Below are positions 6,805 to 7,295 of a stretch of 7,295 nt of DNA, piece after piece (positions within the stretch are counted from its first letter, which is position 1; every line of letters begins with the position of its first letter). The position numbers and the translations under genes were made by a program. A model generated the notes under the pieces. It had not been told where the DNA came from. It was given only the letters and a program-made list of their open reading frames with translations, and made no database searches. This stretch comes from Bacteroidales bacterium. Lineage in GTDB: Bacteria > Bacteroidota > Bacteroidia > Bacteroidales > DTU049. Location of the stretch: positions 1-7,295 of the forward strand of contig JAGPGB010000053.1 in NCBI GenBank assembly GCA_018056215.1, read 5' to 3'.

Positions 6805-7295
6805 ATGAGTAAACAAATTTCCATTATTTTAATCATAGTTATAGCAATATTAACAAGCCAATGTACAACAAACAAAAATAAAATGTTAGAAAAAATTAAT
6901 GAATTAGAATCAGAAATAAATGCCAGCTTCCCAAATCCTAATCCATTAAAAGTAAAGGAATTACATAATTTATATATAGACTACGTCAATAAATATGAGA
7001 AAGATACCCTATCACCACATTTTATATATAAAGCAGCAGAAACAGCTGTAAATACTCAACAATACGAAGAAGCTATAAATAACCTAGATTTATTAGTAAA
7101 TAAATATCCAAATCATAAATTAGTACCATATGCAATCTTTTTTAAAGGATTTATTTACGAAAATTTCCTAAATGATAAAGAAAATGCTGAAAAACAGTAT
7201 AGGATTATTATATCGAAATACAAAGATCATCCATTAGGCAAACAAGCCATATTTTCGATAGAATCATTAGACATGACAGATCAAGAAATAGTAGA
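6805..7295 (+). CDS. TPR-like exported protein, probable lipoprotein (C-terminus cut by window edge)
   Basis: An ATG at 6805, three bases after the def stop, opens a frame that runs to the window end (163 codons, no stop). The N-terminus is a short basic stretch (MSK) followed by a hydrophobic segment (ISIILIIVIAILTS) and Cys20, resembling a lipoprotein signal. The residue before the cysteine is Gln (TSQC), so the lipobox is not ideal. From about residue 70 the helix pattern resembles tetratricopeptide repeats: YKAAETAVNTQQYEEAINNL, then a second unit with PYAIFFKGFIYEN and AEKQYRIIISKYKDHPLGKQA. This layout recalls the small BamD/YbgF-like TPR lipoproteins of Bacteroidota, often found between def and thrS. 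A scaffold role in the envelope is inferred; no catalytic motif is seen. I expect thrS beyond the window. Confidence 0.78.
   Translation, partial: MSKQISIILIIVIAILTSQCTTNKNKMLEKINELESEINASFPNPNPLKVKELHNLYIDYVNKYEKDTLSPHFIYKAAETAVNTQQYEEAINNLDLLVNKYPNHKLVPYAIFFKGFIYENFLNDKENAEKQYRIIISKYKDHPLGKQAIFSIESLDMTDQEIV

Noticed and set aside
1..7295. A novel defence, mobile or biosynthetic system
   Set aside because: All seven genes fall in recognisable housekeeping, envelope or lipid families. I see no tandem spacer repeats, transposase, integrase, toxin-antitoxin pair or terminal inverted repeats.

Overview
The window is strongly A+T-rich DNA, with Leu mostly TTA, Lys AAA and Asn AAT. It most likely comes from a member of the Bacteroidota, perhaps a Bacteroidales-like lineage with an A+T-drifted or reduced genome. 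Four signs support this. MurF is fused to alanine racemase in one polypeptide, an arrangement known from this phylum. Exact TAnnTTTG boxes, the -7 element of the Bacteroidetes sigma factor, lie just upstream of four genes. None of the genes has a Shine-Dalgarno sequence. The order ruvX - def - TPR protein is one I recall from Bacteroidales, where thrS usually follows. The species cannot be named from the sequence.

Layout. Bases 1-977 (minus strand) hold a LuxC-family acyl-CoA reductase that lacks only its last residues because the window begins inside it. A 109-base divergent spacer with promoter-like boxes and a repeated 13-mer separates it from pdxA (1087-2145, plus). pdxA overlaps the murF-alr fusion (2123-4612, plus) by 23 bases. 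A 92-base convergent spacer follows, then a membrane-anchored M23 peptidase on the minus strand (4705-5670). A second divergent spacer (5671-5815) carries a good promoter for the M23 gene and a -7 box for the plus-strand group. That group is ruvX (5816-6232), def (6229-6801, 4-base ATGA overlap with ruvX) and a TPR-like, probably exported protein (6805 onward) cut off by the window end.

How the genes work together. PdxA makes an intermediate of pyridoxal phosphate, the cofactor of the alanine racemase encoded by the next, overlapping gene. The racemase supplies D-Ala, and MurF adds D-Ala-D-Ala to the cell-wall precursor. The M23 peptidase probably trims cross-linked peptidoglycan. The cell therefore appears to build and remodel its own wall. 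RuvX and Def are housekeeping functions (rRNA processing or DNA recombination, and N-terminal maturation of proteins).

I see no CRISPR array, mobile element, tRNA, rRNA or phage gene. Nothing here looks like a new defence or biosynthetic system. The points worth a second look are the short-leader promoters, the TTGTAA-type repeats in both divergent spacers, a 15-base dyad at the M23 start, and a few substitutions in conserved motifs of MurF-Alr and RuvX.
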